64,000 bases of DNA from Triplophysa rosa (taxonomy: Eukaryota > Chordata > Actinopteri > Cypriniformes > Nemacheilidae). The notes under the pieces were generated by a model. It worked only from the letters and a program-made list of their open reading frames with translations. It was not told where the DNA came from and did no database searches. Positions 22,080 to 32,801 of this stretch are shown here, piece by piece (within the stretch, counting starts at the first letter, position 1; each line of letters begins with the position of its first letter). A program made the position numbers and the translations under genes. The DNA is taken from NCBI RefSeq assembly GCF_024868665.1, contig NC_079890.1, forward strand, positions 5,054,361-5,118,360. Direction: 5' to 3'.

Positions 22080-23530
22080 GGGGGACGATGAAGCAGATCG
22101 AACCCCTAGTCCCCCTGTCTCGGTTCCTGGGAGCCTGGCTACGGCTTCCCAGGCCGTCACGGTGGCTAGGGAAGACGATCCGTCTCGGCTACGCGATCCA
22201 GTTTGCCAGATGCCCGCCCAAGTTTCGGGGCATCCTCTCAACTTCAGTCAGAGGCAGGGATGCGCCCGTGCTTCGGGCCGAGGTCGCCACCCATCTGGCG
22301 AAGGAAGCGATCGAGCCCGTCCCTGCAGCCGAGATGTTCAGCGGGTTCTACAGCCCGTACTTCATTGTCCCAAAGAAAGCCGGGGGGTTGCACCCCATCC
22401 TAGATCTGCATGCCTACAAGCACCTACACAAGCTGCCTTTCAAGATGATCACGCAGAGGCGCATCCTGACGTCTGTCAGATGTCAGGATTGGTTCATGGC
22501 AATTGACCTGAAGGACGCGTACTTTCATGTCTCGATCCTCTCTCGACATCGACCGTTCCTACGGTTTGCTTTCGAGGGGCGGGCATGTCAGTACAGGGTC
22601 CTCCCCTTCGGTCTTTCCCTGTCTCCACGAGTCTTCACGAAGATCATGGAAGCCGCCCTCCTTCCCCTCAGGGAAAGAGGTGTGCGGGTACTAAACTATC
22701 TCAACGACTGGCTCATCTTGGCACACTTGCGAGATCTGTTGTGTACACACAGGGACCTGGTGCTCCGGCATCTAGATCGTTTGGGGCTACAGGTCAACTG
22801 GGAAAAGAGTAAGCTCTCTCCCGTGCAGAGCATCCTCTTTCTCGGTATGGAACTCGACTCTGTCTCCATGACAGCACGGTTAACTACCGAGCGTGCACAG
22901 TCAGTGCTGAACTGCCTGAATCTCTTCAACTATTTCAGAGGCTCCTGGGGCACATGGCATCCTTGGAGGGGGTGGTCCCCCTCGGGTTGATGCACATGTG
23001 ACCGCTCCAACACTGGCTACAGAGTCGGGTTCCCTGGAGAGCGTGGCACACCGGCAGCAGGCGTATGGACATCACGCCTCTCTGCCAACGCACCCTAACC
23101 TCGTGGTCTTCAATGACCTTTTTGCGGACAGGGGTCCCCCTAGGGCAGGTCTCAAGGCATGTCGTGGTGACGATGGATGCCTCCCTGCAGGGTTGGGGTT
23201 CCGTATGCAACGGGCACGCAGTGTCGGGGCGGTGGACGGGCCCCGGCCTTAGTTGGCATATCAACTGCCTAGAGTTGTTGGCTGTGCTACTTGCACTGAA
23301 GAGGCTGCAACCATTTCGTGCAGGGCAAGCACGTGCTGGTCCAGTCGGACAGCACAACTGCCATGGTGTATATCAATAGACAGGGTGGCATTCGGTCACG
23401 GCAGTTAACACGAATCGCCCGACGCAGCAGGTGATCAGCTCCCTGCGAGCCACACACATCCCGGGCGACCTGAACCAGACAGCCGACACGCTCGCTCGTC
23501 AGTCGACGCCTCGCGGAGAGTGGTGACTCC
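22080..23530 (+). pseudogene. DIRS reverse transcriptase and RNase H
   Basis: RT blocks in one frame (21725-22990) include GFYSPYFIVPKKAGG, MAIDLKDAYFHVSI (motif A aspartates) and VLPFGLSLSPRVFTK. Motif C reads YLNDWL at about 22690-22710, where DIRS enzymes have YLDDWL, so the first catalytic aspartate is Asn (codon AAC). RNase H follows in other frames: TMDASLQGWG (Asp), NCLELLAVLLALK (Glu), VQSDSTTAMVY (Asp) and DLNQTADTLARQ (Asp). The four acidic residues are therefore present, but at least two frameshifts intervene. No active polyprotein can be made. Confidence 0.85.
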
Positions 23531-23949
23531 ACCCCCGCGCAGTCTGGCTCATATGGGAGCGGTTCGGCCAGGCGCAGGTGGACCTGTTTGTCTCCCCGGA
23601 CTCCACCCATTGCCCGCTTTGGTACTCCCTGACCGAGGGACCCCTTGGCACGGATGCCCTAGCGCACAGCTGGCCGCGGGACAAGCGGAAGTACGCCTTC
23701 CCCCCAGTGAGCCTCATTGCACAGGTCTTGTGCAAGGTCAGGGAAGAGGAGCATCAAGTGTTACTAGTTGTGCCCTATTGGCCCAACCGGACTTGGTTCT
23801 CGGAGCAAATGCTCTTGACGACAACTCCCCCCTGGCCGATTCCCCTGACAAAGGACCTTCTTTCGCAGGGGAAGGGCACGTTGTGGCATCCCAGGCCAGA
23901 CCTCTGGAACCTCCATGTCTGGCCCCTGGATGGGACGAGGAGATCCTGA
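23530..23949 (+). pseudogene. DIRS DAM-like (N6-adenine methyltransferase-related) domain
   Basis: One frame at 23578-23949 carries MDLFVSPDSTHCPLWYSL, AFPPVSLIAQVLCKV and VLLVVPYWPNRTWFSEQ, the segment between RNase H and recombinase that is described for DIRS1-like elements as related to phage DAM methyltransferases. Activity has not been established for this domain in the family as far as I know. It ends in a stop at 23947-23949, just as the recombinase starts in another frame. Confidence 0.65.
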
Positions 23950-24124
23950 GTGGCCTACCCCCGGCAGTGTTGGAGACCATCACCCAGGCTAGGTCCCCCG
24001 CCACTAGGCGGCTGTACACCTATAAGTGGCGCCTCTTCTCGTCCTGGTGTTCTTCTCGAGGAGAAGACCCACAGAGATGCTCGATTGGGAACGTGCTGTC
24101 CTTCCTACAAGAGAGACTTGAGAG

Positions 24125-26058
24125 TAGGGCTGAAACGATTCCTCGAGTAACTCGAGTTATTCGAATACAAAAAATCATCGAGGCAATTTTTGTTGCCTCG
24201 AAGCCTCGTTTAATCCATTTAACTACAGTGGGCCTACACACGGAGCACTGCGTTTCCCCACGGACCGTTATTAGTGATGCACAGCCTGCTAAACTCTATT
24301 CATGTTACAGGGCTCTCAAGTCTCATGCGTTCACCGTGAGACACACGCATTTTAGTCTGTTCACACGCTCACACTTATTTCTCATGCTGATAAATAACTG
24401 ATAGCTTATAGGGCTGTGACGGTTGCCGTAACAACTAACAACCGCACCACCGCGATGGTAAAGTGCCGTTCGCCACCGTCACGTCACTCTGACAAATATA
24501 GGTGTAATAAATATGAGAGTTGCGATAACGATTGCTAGTTGTAGCCTTTCAGTTGTGGGTGGTTTTATTTAAAAGATTTTACATTAACAGAAATTATTGG
24601 CATACGTTTCCGTTGGTGCGTTCGAGCGCAGGCCTGCACGGCAAAACCCAGGTTATTCTGCGGGTTCTGCAATGGATCTTGTTGTGAAATGAACAGATAC
24701 GTAAAATCAAAACTGGCTATGACCCGCTTGCTTAGTGTCGGAGCGCGCGCAGGTTTTGCCGCGGTTGCGGAGAGACATCTCTTCATTTGCGCTCCTGTGC
24801 ACATCTTCTGAACGCGCATTTAGTGCAGCTGTACACATTTTAATCTGGACAATGTCAACAAGTAAGTTTCACATCAACGAGTCGGAAAAAGTAAAGTTTT
24901 TATGGCAATCTGAATAGGAAAGCCAATGTAGGTTTAAACAGTTTGTTTCAAATGGAATTGTTAAGGACTGTAAGGGTTAATACGCCACTGACTGAAGTTA
25001 CTGCAACAAGAGCTTTTTTATTTAGTATTTAGCTTTCTTATATCATTTAAGTTTTCATTATTTACTGATGTTTATTTAAATGTTTTATGTGCTGTAGTGT
25101 GCCGTTTCACTGATGGATTTGCGCGTTAAACATTGACGGATGTTTCATCCTCATTTATTTCAGATATCATATTTCAATTATTTAACAATTTCAAGTATTT
25201 AAATAAGGTCTATATTTCTCTTCCACTCGTCATGTGGTTGCTACACGCAAATATAATAATATAAATATTATTTATATAAATAATATATATTTCTCAACCA
25301 CCGCACCACCGCGGTCGATTTGTCTATTACCACCGCGGTGGTAAAAAACTGCCACCGTCACAGCCCTAATAGCTTATTGAAATGGTGAACTGATATTTTA
25401 CTTAGTTTTAGTCTATTTTACGAGTGAAACTTGTTTTCCGGCTGCATTGAGTCCATCAAACTAGATGCGGACTAGTGGACGCCGAATCCTGTTATTTACA
25501 CATTTCATCTGTCTGGTCTGCGTGAATGAACTGCACAGTTTAACGTGCTACACGCGTGATGCTCATGAATTTGTCTGCGTCTGCGCTGAATGAGGACATG
25601 AACTTCACCTCCAGAGTTGCGCTGAGAGTTTATTTCACAAACATGTTATTGTTTGAGTGAAGAAACAGACATACTAAAAAATAAGCGTCTTCTGACAACC
25701 TGCCAAAATAAAAGTCATAGGCTATTGTTTGAAATTATTAGTTCCATTTTTATTCATGTTTCTTATTTATATATTTGTATTATATTGCATTTTGAATTTA
25801 ATATGGCAATGGAATGTACTAAATGGGTTTAGTTTTCACAGATATTAATGTATGCTATTTCAGCAATAAAAACTAATTGTTCTAAAAAGGAAACAAATTA
25901 GTTGTTTTACTCATTTTAAGAGACCTGTCTTATTTTCTCTTGTATATTTAGTATTGCTTTTTAATAAAGAAAAAGTACTTATTATCCGAATACCCGATTA
26001 ATCGATGGAAAATCAGTAGAATACTCGATTAGTAAAAGAATCGATAGCTGCAGCCCTA
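24125..26058. mobile_element. Non-autonomous hAT element inserted in the DIRS recombinase
   Basis: Ends TAGGGCTGAAACGATTCCTC and GATAGCTGCAGCCCTA are flanked by a perfect 8-bp target duplication CTTGAGAG (24117-24124 and 26059-26066), which is diagnostic of hAT. No transposase frame is present. It carries a second hAT at 24409-25368; without that it would be about 966 bp. Confidence 0.95.
24409..25368. mobile_element. hAT element nested inside another hAT
   Basis: Ends TAGGGCTGTGACGGTTGCCG and ACTGCCACCGTCACAGCCCTA form TIRs. The perfect 8-bp duplication ATAGCTTA lies at 24401-24408 and 25369-25376. The interior is AT-rich with no transposase. CACCGC-rich words form subterminal inverted repeats. 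Confidence 0.95.
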
Positions 26059-26209
26059 CTTGAGAGAAACCTCTCCCCTTCCACACTGAAAGTGTATGAA
26101 GCCGCCATCGCCGCACATCACGAACCAGTTTCTGGCAAGTCTCTAGGACAGCACGACCTGGTCATTAGGTTCCTTAGGGGCGCGAGAAGGCTGAATCCGT
26201 CTCGTCCAG

Positions 26210-26674
26210 AACATATTACACCGATCCTCATCCAACTTCACTGGCTCCCAATATCCCAAAGAATTCAATATAAACTCCTTCTCCTATCCTTTAAGGCACT
26301 TCGTAACCTTGCTCCCACATATCTGTCTGATTTACTCCACCCTTTCACTCCCTCCCGTGTCCTCCGTTCCTCCTCTTCTGGTCTTCTGTTCATTCCTTCT
26401 GTTAAAATGGTCACAATGGGGGCCAGGGCCTTTAGTCACGCTGCCCCTAAACTTTGGAACTCACTACCCATCCATATCCGTCAGCTGGACTCCATCAACA
26501 TTTTTAAATCACAACTCAAAACCTACCTCTTTAAATCTGCTTATTCATTGTAATCCTTTGTGTTTTTATTTTTAAGTATTGGTGTTTTATTTGCTTGTGT
26601 TTCTGTTGTAAGGTGTCCTTGGGTGTCCTGAAAGGCGCCATTAAATAAAATGTATTATTATTATTATTATTATT
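26210..26674 (+). mobile_element. 3' end of an L2/CR1-like LINE inside the DIRS recombinase
   Basis: It encodes the C-terminal LINE ORF block (EHITPILIQLHWLPISQRIQ, APKLWNSLPIHIRQ, FKSQLKTYLFKSAY) up to the stop near 26553. A short UTR and the microsatellite tail (ATT)n at 26652-26674 follow. It belongs to a different family from the LINE at 18-20.6 kb. It splits the recombinase between NPSRP and WDLEVVL. Confidence 0.88.
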
Positions 26675-27694
26675 GTCCCTCTTGGGACCTTGAAGTGGTC
26701 CTGACGGGCCTCCAGAGGCCCCCCTTCGAGCCCCTTGGAGAGGCCGCTCTTTCTCATCTTACGATGAAGACGGCCCTCCTGGTGGCACTCGCCTCCATCA
26801 AGAGGGTAGGGGACCTACAAGCATTCTCTGTGTCCACGGATTGCCTAGAATTCGAGCCTGGAGACTCTCACGTGATCCTGAGACCACGGCCTGGCTACGT
26901 GCCCAAGGTTCCCACCACTCCCTTCCGGGACCAGGTGGTGAACTTGCAGGCGCTCCCCACTGGGGAGGAAGACCCAACCCCATCCGTGTTGTGTCAAGTA
27001 TGCGCGCTGCGCCTCTACTTGGACCGCACGCAGAGCTTCAGAAGCTCTGAGCAGCTCTTTGTCTGTTTTGGAGGTCAGCAGAAGGGGAGGGCTGTCTCCA
27101 AACAGAGACTGGCACACTGGATCGTGGACGCTGTCGCTACGGCATACCGATCTCAAGATCGCCCCTGCCCATTAGGAGTGAGGGCACACTCCACTCGGGG
27201 TGTAGCCTCCTCGTGGGCACTGGCTCAGGGCGCCTCTCTGGCAGACATCTGCAGAGCTGCGGGTTGGGCTATGCCCAACACCTTCGCGAGGTTCAACAAC
27301 CTCCGTGTAGAACCGGTGTCAGCCCGTGTCTTGCATGGTAACAGGTAGGACCGGCGACCGGTAGGGCGTACGCCTGCAAAACGCCTTAGGCCGGGGACCA
27401 GCTGAGTTATCTACCGCATAGCTCTAACCGGACCTAGTGCGCCGGATGTGGTAACCCCCCCCCCCACTGGGTGGTTCCGTCTGATGTTTTCGTCATGGTT
27501 GGTTCCCCACCTCGGGAACACATGACCTCCCCTAGGTGGACTTCCACCTTGCGGTACTCCCAGTCCGCACATTTTCCCATGAGTTCTCCCCTGCCGGCGG
27601 GTGTCTCCACTAATTCCTCCCCATGGTAGGTAGTGGTCTCTGTAGCATTTTTCCCCCAGGGGGGAATAATGCTTACCCAGTGGCCCTTACGGTG

Positions 27695-28119
27695 TCTAAG
27701 AAACTAAGTCTTTTTTTCTTAATTTCCAGTAAAAATGTCGAAACATTCTTGAATCAAGAAGCATTTTCTTGATGAGCAAACTGACCCAAGAAAATAAGTC
27801 TTGTTTTTAGTAAAATAAATATGAAATTTCAGTGAATTTGTGCTTAAAACAAGCAAAAAAACCTGCCAATGGGGTAAGAAAAATAATCTTGAATTGAGTG
27901 ACTAAGAAAAAGGTCAACCTTAATTCAAGATTATTTTTCTTACCCCGTTGGCAGATTTTTTTGCTTGTTTTAAGCACAAATTCACTGAAATTTCATATTT
28001 TCTTATTTTCTTAGGTCATTTTGCTCATCAAGAAAATGCATCTTGATTCAAGAATTTGTAGACATTTTTACTGGAAAACAAGAAAAAAAGACTAAGTAAG
28101 AAAGTCATTTTTTGCAGTG
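27695..28119. mobile_element. Palindromic (fold-back) MITE
   Basis: The two halves (27700-27895 and 27925-28115) are near-perfect inverted copies. For example CAAGATTATTTTTCTTACCCC near 27922 (right half) is mirrored by GGGTAAGAAAAATAATCTTG near 27873, and TTTTTACTGGAAAACAAG (right) by CTTAATTTCCAGTAAAAA (left). The right end is TTTTTTGCAGTG; the left terminus lacks the corresponding CACTGCAAAAAATGA. It marks the end of the DIRS sequence. A half copy lies at 52727-52866. Confidence 0.85.
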
Positions 28120-28120
28120 A

Positions 28121-28254
28121 AGAATTAATGATGCTCAAATTTAAATTCCACTCTAAAACAGCTGCAGGCCTTAATGCTAAGAAAAAATCACTGGTCACTG
28201 GCCAAAATCAAAGTAATGACATAAAGCAAAAAAGCCAAGGGAGCACAAACCCCA
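28121..28254. other. Putative 3' UTR of the unrecognised minus-strand gene
   Basis: Sequence just after the predicted TGA. No AATAAA was placed on the minus strand before the MITE boundary, so the end of the transcript is unknown. Confidence 0.25.
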
Positions 28255-30840
28255 TCAGGTGACAGAAATGTCATTGGCCTGAAACAAAAAAAATATTAAT
28301 GATGTGTGAAAATCAATAGAGAAACAATTTGTGTACAGGAGAGTACATAGATAACAGCTAAGAAAAAAATATGACTCACCATTTCAGGACTCCCTATGTT
28401 TGTAGCATCATCAGAACTGGTGTTTCGGAGTGGGCTCGCTATATTTGTGACCTCATCAGAACTGATATGATGATCGGAAGTGAATGCCAGGGGTCTGGGA
28501 ACCTTCTTATTCTTTGCTTGCTTTACCTGGAAAAACATAAAGAAATTTTTAAGGAAAAAATAAAGAAAAACATTTTAAAAAATTGTTTAACAGGATGCTA
28601 GGTTCACAAGTGGTGGTTGGGGAGAGACTCCTGATGATTGTAAAGCACTTTGGGTGTAATTTAGTACATCTTAAACTGCTATGCTATATAAATGCTTATT
28701 CTGATTGAATTATTTTTTTTAGTGCGGTCCAGTTTATAAAACATTCAAGCCAAAAAAAATTAGCCAAATACTCAATAAAACAGTATGCATACATTATGAA
28801 GACATTGTGGAACTTCATCCTCAGAGCTGGTGCTTTGATCTTGTGTGTCTACGGCCCTGCTCTGAGAAAGGGAACTCTTCAGTTTTTGTAACACCTGGTC
28901 TCTGGCTGTCTCTTTAATCTTGGTTTGCTTTGCCTGAAAAAAATGTAGGGGGTAATAAATAAAAAAAATGTTAACACCTTCACAATGTCACATTCATGCT
29001 GATATACTGAAATTTGATGCAGGTTTTTTTCTGATTAGAAAATATTTTGACAGCAGTCACAATGAATCTTTGCTTTGCATCTAAAGCTTTATTTGACCAA
29101 TTTTTGTTATATCTGAGATTACTGCTTTGCTGGAGATGGCAGCATGACACACTTTATTTATAAGCTTAATGTGATTAGAACAGTGTGCTGCATGTCTTTT
29201 AAGAAACTAATAACTTCATATTCTTTGGCTTTTTATGAAATGGCCTTCCAGTGAAAAAGTACTGTATTTTTAATGCTGTAATTTTTTTCCCTTTAGTTGT
29301 AGAAGTCTTACTTGTGGACTTCCTGCATGAAAGAGGTCTCTATAGCTCCGACTATGAATTAAACATATATAGTGTTTATTTATGAAGGTATTTCAGTAGC
29401 AAAACTTGAGAGCATGTAGATTTTAATTTGTGAACTTGTAAAGTAAGTATTTGTACATGTACACTAAAATGTACACTCACAACCCCAATGTGAAAACTTG
29501 TAAAATAAAAAACTGAAGTTGAATGTTGAGATTTGCACTCGTGGACAAAACTCACAAATCTGTCTTCTGCATTTGAAGTTGCAGAAAAGTAGTCACAAAT
29601 GTGTAAACTGGCATTTACAAAATACATTGGCAGATACAAATGCATAGCACATATTTACACGTTTTCCTAGATTCAGATTTGAATTGCAACCACAAATAGG
29701 CATCTACAACCTCTCAAACCTTTCCCTGCAGTTTCAAATGTTCCCACCTTGACTTTTGCTACTACTTTCGCGATAAACCCGTTGAAAAACTAACTTGTGC
29801 ACTTGAAAGCTCAGAGGCGAGAGAAAGAACGACATTTGATGACGTCACGCGGCTGAGCCCCACTGCCCCCTAATGGCAGGACAAAAAGTTTTTTTACAGT
29901 ATTTAATTTAAGGTGAAACTCTAAATCAATAAATACATTTTCCTTTTCAAAAATACTACTTACTGCAACTTTTTTAGTTGCAGTAAGTTTGCTCCATATT
30001 TAGTTTGTTAGCTCCATATAGTTTGCTCCATATTTATTGCTCCATAATGCGTACAATTCCCCAATTTAAGTACAAACAGAGAAAAACTAAGTACTACTCT
30101 TCTGGAAAGAATTAAAAAAATTAACATGATCATTCATCCGTTTTTTCCAAGTGCGCACAGTCGTGAACTACCTGAGGTAACGTTAGTTAGAGACTCTGAT
30201 GACAAGAGTATAGGAGATTTTTCCTCAATAGATGTTTAGATCACTAAACATCACTATTACTATCAAATTGTCAATATTACATACTTATCCATATCCACTC
30301 ACCAGCCTGGCTTTTTTAGCCTCCATCTTGTTGTTGGTGTCCAACATTTTCTTTTTGACATGAACACCCCTGCTTTCATCCTTTTTCCATATGTCCTTTC
30401 CCCAAATAAGTAAGTTTTCCTTCACGACGAGGTCTTTGAACGGATCTGTTATAATAGGTGCAAATAAAGTTTAGCTTACACCTGCTAACGTTACCAAAAA
30501 AAGCGACACAATAGCGCAATAAAACACTTGAAAGTGTATAGAAGAAATAAAAAACAGACAGACCTCCAAACAGCATGACTTTTGCAGGCACAGTCTTCTC
30601 TGGTTCTTTACGTGTAGGCCACTTTATTTCTAGCCAATTGTCATCTCTATCAAGGTCAGGTTTTGACGTAACTTGACTAAGCTGATCTATATTAGCTAGA
30701 AGGATCGATGTACTCTCCACTTTTAATGACTTATCATGTAAGTAATAAATTGCAAACTGGAACGGCATTGTGTCATAGTAACGTATCCTGCTGCAAAAGA
30801 CGTCGCGTAGTGCGGGAGCATCCAGCGAAGTGAGTACCAT
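28255..30840 (-). CDS. Unrecognised gene, five coding exons, predicted 243 aa
   Basis: The exons, read on the minus strand, are 30840-30564, 30445-30303, 28933-28793, 28526-28380 and 28278-28255 (stop TGA). All have GT and AG borders. Examples are GGAG/GTCTGT, AACAG/ATCCG, CTG/GTGAGT, TTTCAG/GCAAAG, TTCCAG/GTAAAG, ATG/GTGAGT and TTTGTTTCAG/GCCAATG. Lengths 277+143+141+147+24 sum to 732, a multiple of 3. The start MVLTSLDAPALRD is a true ATG. The N-terminal about 140 residues look folded and include LDRDDNWLEIKWPTRKEP, KVMLFGDPFKDLV and ENLLIWGKDIWKK. After that it is basic and Ser/acid-rich. Exons 3 and 4 look related: both start (A/V)KQxK(I/N)K and contain SSEDEV or SSDEVT. I do not recognise the family. 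A nuclear, chromatin-type protein (for example BEN-related) is only a guess. The true 3' end may differ. Confidence 0.6.
28934..30302. other. Intron 2 of the unrecognised gene
   Basis: Lies between exons 3 and 2. No exon-like frame is conserved in phase here. It is AT-rich, and no complete mobile element was recognised. Confidence 0.45.
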
Positions 30841-30940
30841 CTGCTGCTCTGATTGGCTGAAGGCAACACTAAGACACTTGATTGGTCACATACTCAAAAT
30901 AAAAGCTGTAGAATCCAGTAGAGAATACCCTGAAATCATC
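30841..30940. promoter_or_regulatory. Compact divergent promoter with two inverted CCAAT boxes
   Basis: Only 100 bp separate the ATG of the minus-strand gene (30840) from a plus-strand ATG (30941). Two ATTGG words (in GATTGGCTGA at 30851-30860 and GATTGGTCAC at 30880-30889) are about 29 bp apart, a spacing and doubling typical of NF-Y sites in bidirectional promoters. AAATAAAAGC near 30897 could serve as a TATA-like element for the plus side. Confidence 0.5.
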
Positions 30941-31039
30941 ATGGCATCAAAACGACAGTATAAGACACTTTTAAAATCCGATGGGACCCAACCAGATACG
31001 CCAAGAACCTCAAAATACAGAAAACTTCAACAGAAAAAT
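30941..31039 (+). CDS. Possible first coding exon of a divergent plus-strand gene
   Basis: ATG 30941 opens MASKRQYKTLLKSDGTQPD..., a basic 33-codon stretch that reaches a possible donor AAAAAT/GTAAAC in phase 0. The frame stays open to 31105. No following exon could be identified. Plus-strand sequence beyond is a SINE, an LTR element and a hAT transposase relic. It could be a small protein, the head of a larger gene, or the N-terminus of a broken transposase gene. Coding status is uncertain. Confidence 0.35.
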
Positions 31040-31105
31040 GTAAACGAAAAACATATTTTTTTCTCCTTTATTCATATGTTATGTTATGCTTACTGTATGT
31101 TTTAA

Positions 31106-31255
31106 TCATTTACATTTATGCATTTGGCAAACGCTAAAAGTGACTTATATTGCATTATGCTATACATTTGTAAGTTAGTACAATCCTAGAATCGAACCAA
31201 TGACCTTGGTGTTGCTAGCGCCATGCTCTAGCCACTGAGCTACAGGAAAGCTATG
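31106..31255 (-). mobile_element. tRNA-derived SINE (cyprinid HAmo-type), antisense
   Basis: The 3' core ACATTTATGCATTTGGCAAA + CGC...GTGACTTATATTGCATTATGC lies at the left. The tRNA-related head lies at the right as GAATCGAACCAATGACCTTG...GCCACTGAGCTACAGG, which is the complement of the A and B boxes. The same family occurs at 43012-43155. Confidence 0.75.
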
Positions 31256-31721
31256 ATCATCTATCACAATGTTGTATAACAGTAATCATTATCCATGTTG
31301 TGAAAGCTAATGGAATGAATTAATATACTATAATTTATGCAATATGTGGGCAAAATGGCTATAAATGGGCAGACCCATTCAATACAATGTATCTATAAAC
31401 TGTATCTAATTTGCATATTATTGTGTTCTTGGGTCAACAGTAATGAAAAATGTAGTGTAATAATAGGAGTAATAATTTACAATGTTTTCATAGTAATATG
31501 TAATATTTCATAGGAATATTGATATATAATTACTTTCCCTATTCACTTGTGTCCTCCCAAACTGCCTGGTAAACATGATTTACTTCCTGCATAAACTGCT
31601 AAGACTAGTAAGACTAGTTAGTTATCACATTTTTTTCTAAGTATGTTCATTCATTGGTCTAAATAAATACTATGAGATTAAACTGATTGCCCTTTGATTA
31701 ACCGCTAATTGGTCATACTAT
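31256..31721. other. Non-coding, nothing recognised
   Basis: AT-rich sequence up to the 5-bp target duplication ACTAT (31717-31721) of the LTR element. Confidence 0.35.
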
Positions 31722-32106
31722 TGTCAGGGTTCTGGTAGACGGAGAGCACACCACTGAGGTAGATAAGGAAAAACAGGCAAGTATCCAAAAACAGGCAAGT
31801 ATCCAAAAACAGGCAAGTATCCAAAAACAGGCAAGTATCCAAAAACAGGCAAGTATCCAAAAACAGGAAAATACTTATCGGGGTTGAGAATTGCTTTGAA
31901 GACAACACGACTGAACCGTGAAGAACAAAAAGGTGCAAACTTAAATAGAGTCCTGATGATGTGATGCAGGTGTGGACTAATCAAAAATGGTGGATGTGTG
32001 GTGCATGCTGGGAAATTGAGTTCAAAACTCCGGGGAGAGGGAACGGGTGAAGCGAGCTGGCGGTGATGACATGGGGGGCGTGGCCGGTGGTGCTGAAACC
32101 GTTACA
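31722..32106 (-). repeat. LTR with five 18-bp units
   Basis: 385 bp. It contains five tandem CAGGCAAGTATCCAAAAA units (31772-31862). Confidence 0.9.
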
Positions 32107-32801
32107 GTACGCCCCCTCCCGAAAAGGCGTGACCTCACGCCGTAACATATCCAACAGAGGAGGACAGGTGGGGGTTCAGGAGGAGGACGGAGTTTGGTAG
32201 AAGACAGATGAGGACGGGCAGACAACCAGAAGAACCAAGAGGGTGTAGATGGGAGAAGGAGCCAGGGCAGAGATAGAAGGGGACCGGAGCAGGAGGAACC
32301 AGCGAGAATCCTGACCACTACCCTGATGGTGACCGCCGAAGGAGCCGATGGAGGACGGCGCCGTGGAGGAGGAGGAGAGGCTGACGACGTCAAGGAACCG
32401 ACTGATAGAGGCGACCCAGGTGGAGGTGGAGTCCGAGTCGGAGACAGAAAGCCGATAAGCCAGGGTGACACCGAGGATCCAGCGGAATCAAAGTCGCACT
32501 CGACCGAGGCGGAGGCAGAGACCTGGGAGTCCGCGGCGAGACCGGAGCGACTGATGACCAAGGAGTAGTCGACGGGAGGGAGAAGGCCAACAGAGCTGAC
32601 GGGACGGAGCGACGAGGCGTAGCAGGAGGAGCAGAGTCCTTAGGCGAAGGCGGCTCGCCGACCGACCCAGACGGATCCGGAGAGAGGAGGGAGCCAGGCC
32701 GAGCCAGTGGACGACCGGACAATGATGCAGACGAGGGAGGATGAGGCTGAGGGGACGTCACAGGGTCGATGGGCCGAGGTGGAGTCTGGGGTTCAGTCTA
32801 C
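32107..32801 (-). pseudogene. Proline/serine-rich internal region of the LTR element
   Basis: Minus-strand frames at 32022-32561 and 32390-32761 are rich in Pro, Ser and Arg without known domains. They resemble the Pro-rich part of the element at 14.7-17.0 kb. No protease, RT, RNase H or integrase motif was seen. Confidence 0.4.

Larger units (their letters stand above)
23930..27348 (+). pseudogene. DIRS tyrosine recombinase, split by insertions
   Basis: The N-terminal part (23930-24124) reads PPAVLETITQARSPATRRLY...VLSFLQERLE. It resumes after the hAT at 26067 with NLSPSTLKVYEAAIAAHH...RFLRGARRLNPSRP, and after the LINE fragment at 26675 with WDLEVVLTGLQRPPFEPL to 27348. The catalytic set is KRVGDL (Arg), RAHSTRG (HxxR) and FARFNNL, where the family has the nucleophilic tyrosine (RFYNL); the codon here is AAC. 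The recombinase, which would close and integrate circular cDNA without a target duplication, is thus inactivated by structure and by residue. Confidence 0.88.
17690..27694 (+). mobile_element. DIRS1-type tyrosine-recombinase retrotransposon with nested insertions
   Basis: The order of parts is: left terminal region with TATA box (17690-18000), gag-like ORF (from 20573), DIRS-type reverse transcriptase and RNase H (about 22080-23520), a DAM-like domain (about 23530-23940) and a tyrosine recombinase (23930-27345). Three later insertions split it: a LINE (18001-20572), a hAT (24125-26058, itself carrying a second hAT) and a LINE fragment (26210-26674). Without these the element would be about 5 kb, normal for DIRS1. 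Catalytic residues of both RT and recombinase are substituted and there are frameshifts. The right end fades into a MITE at 27695, and no inverted right terminal repeat was recognised. Confidence 0.9.
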
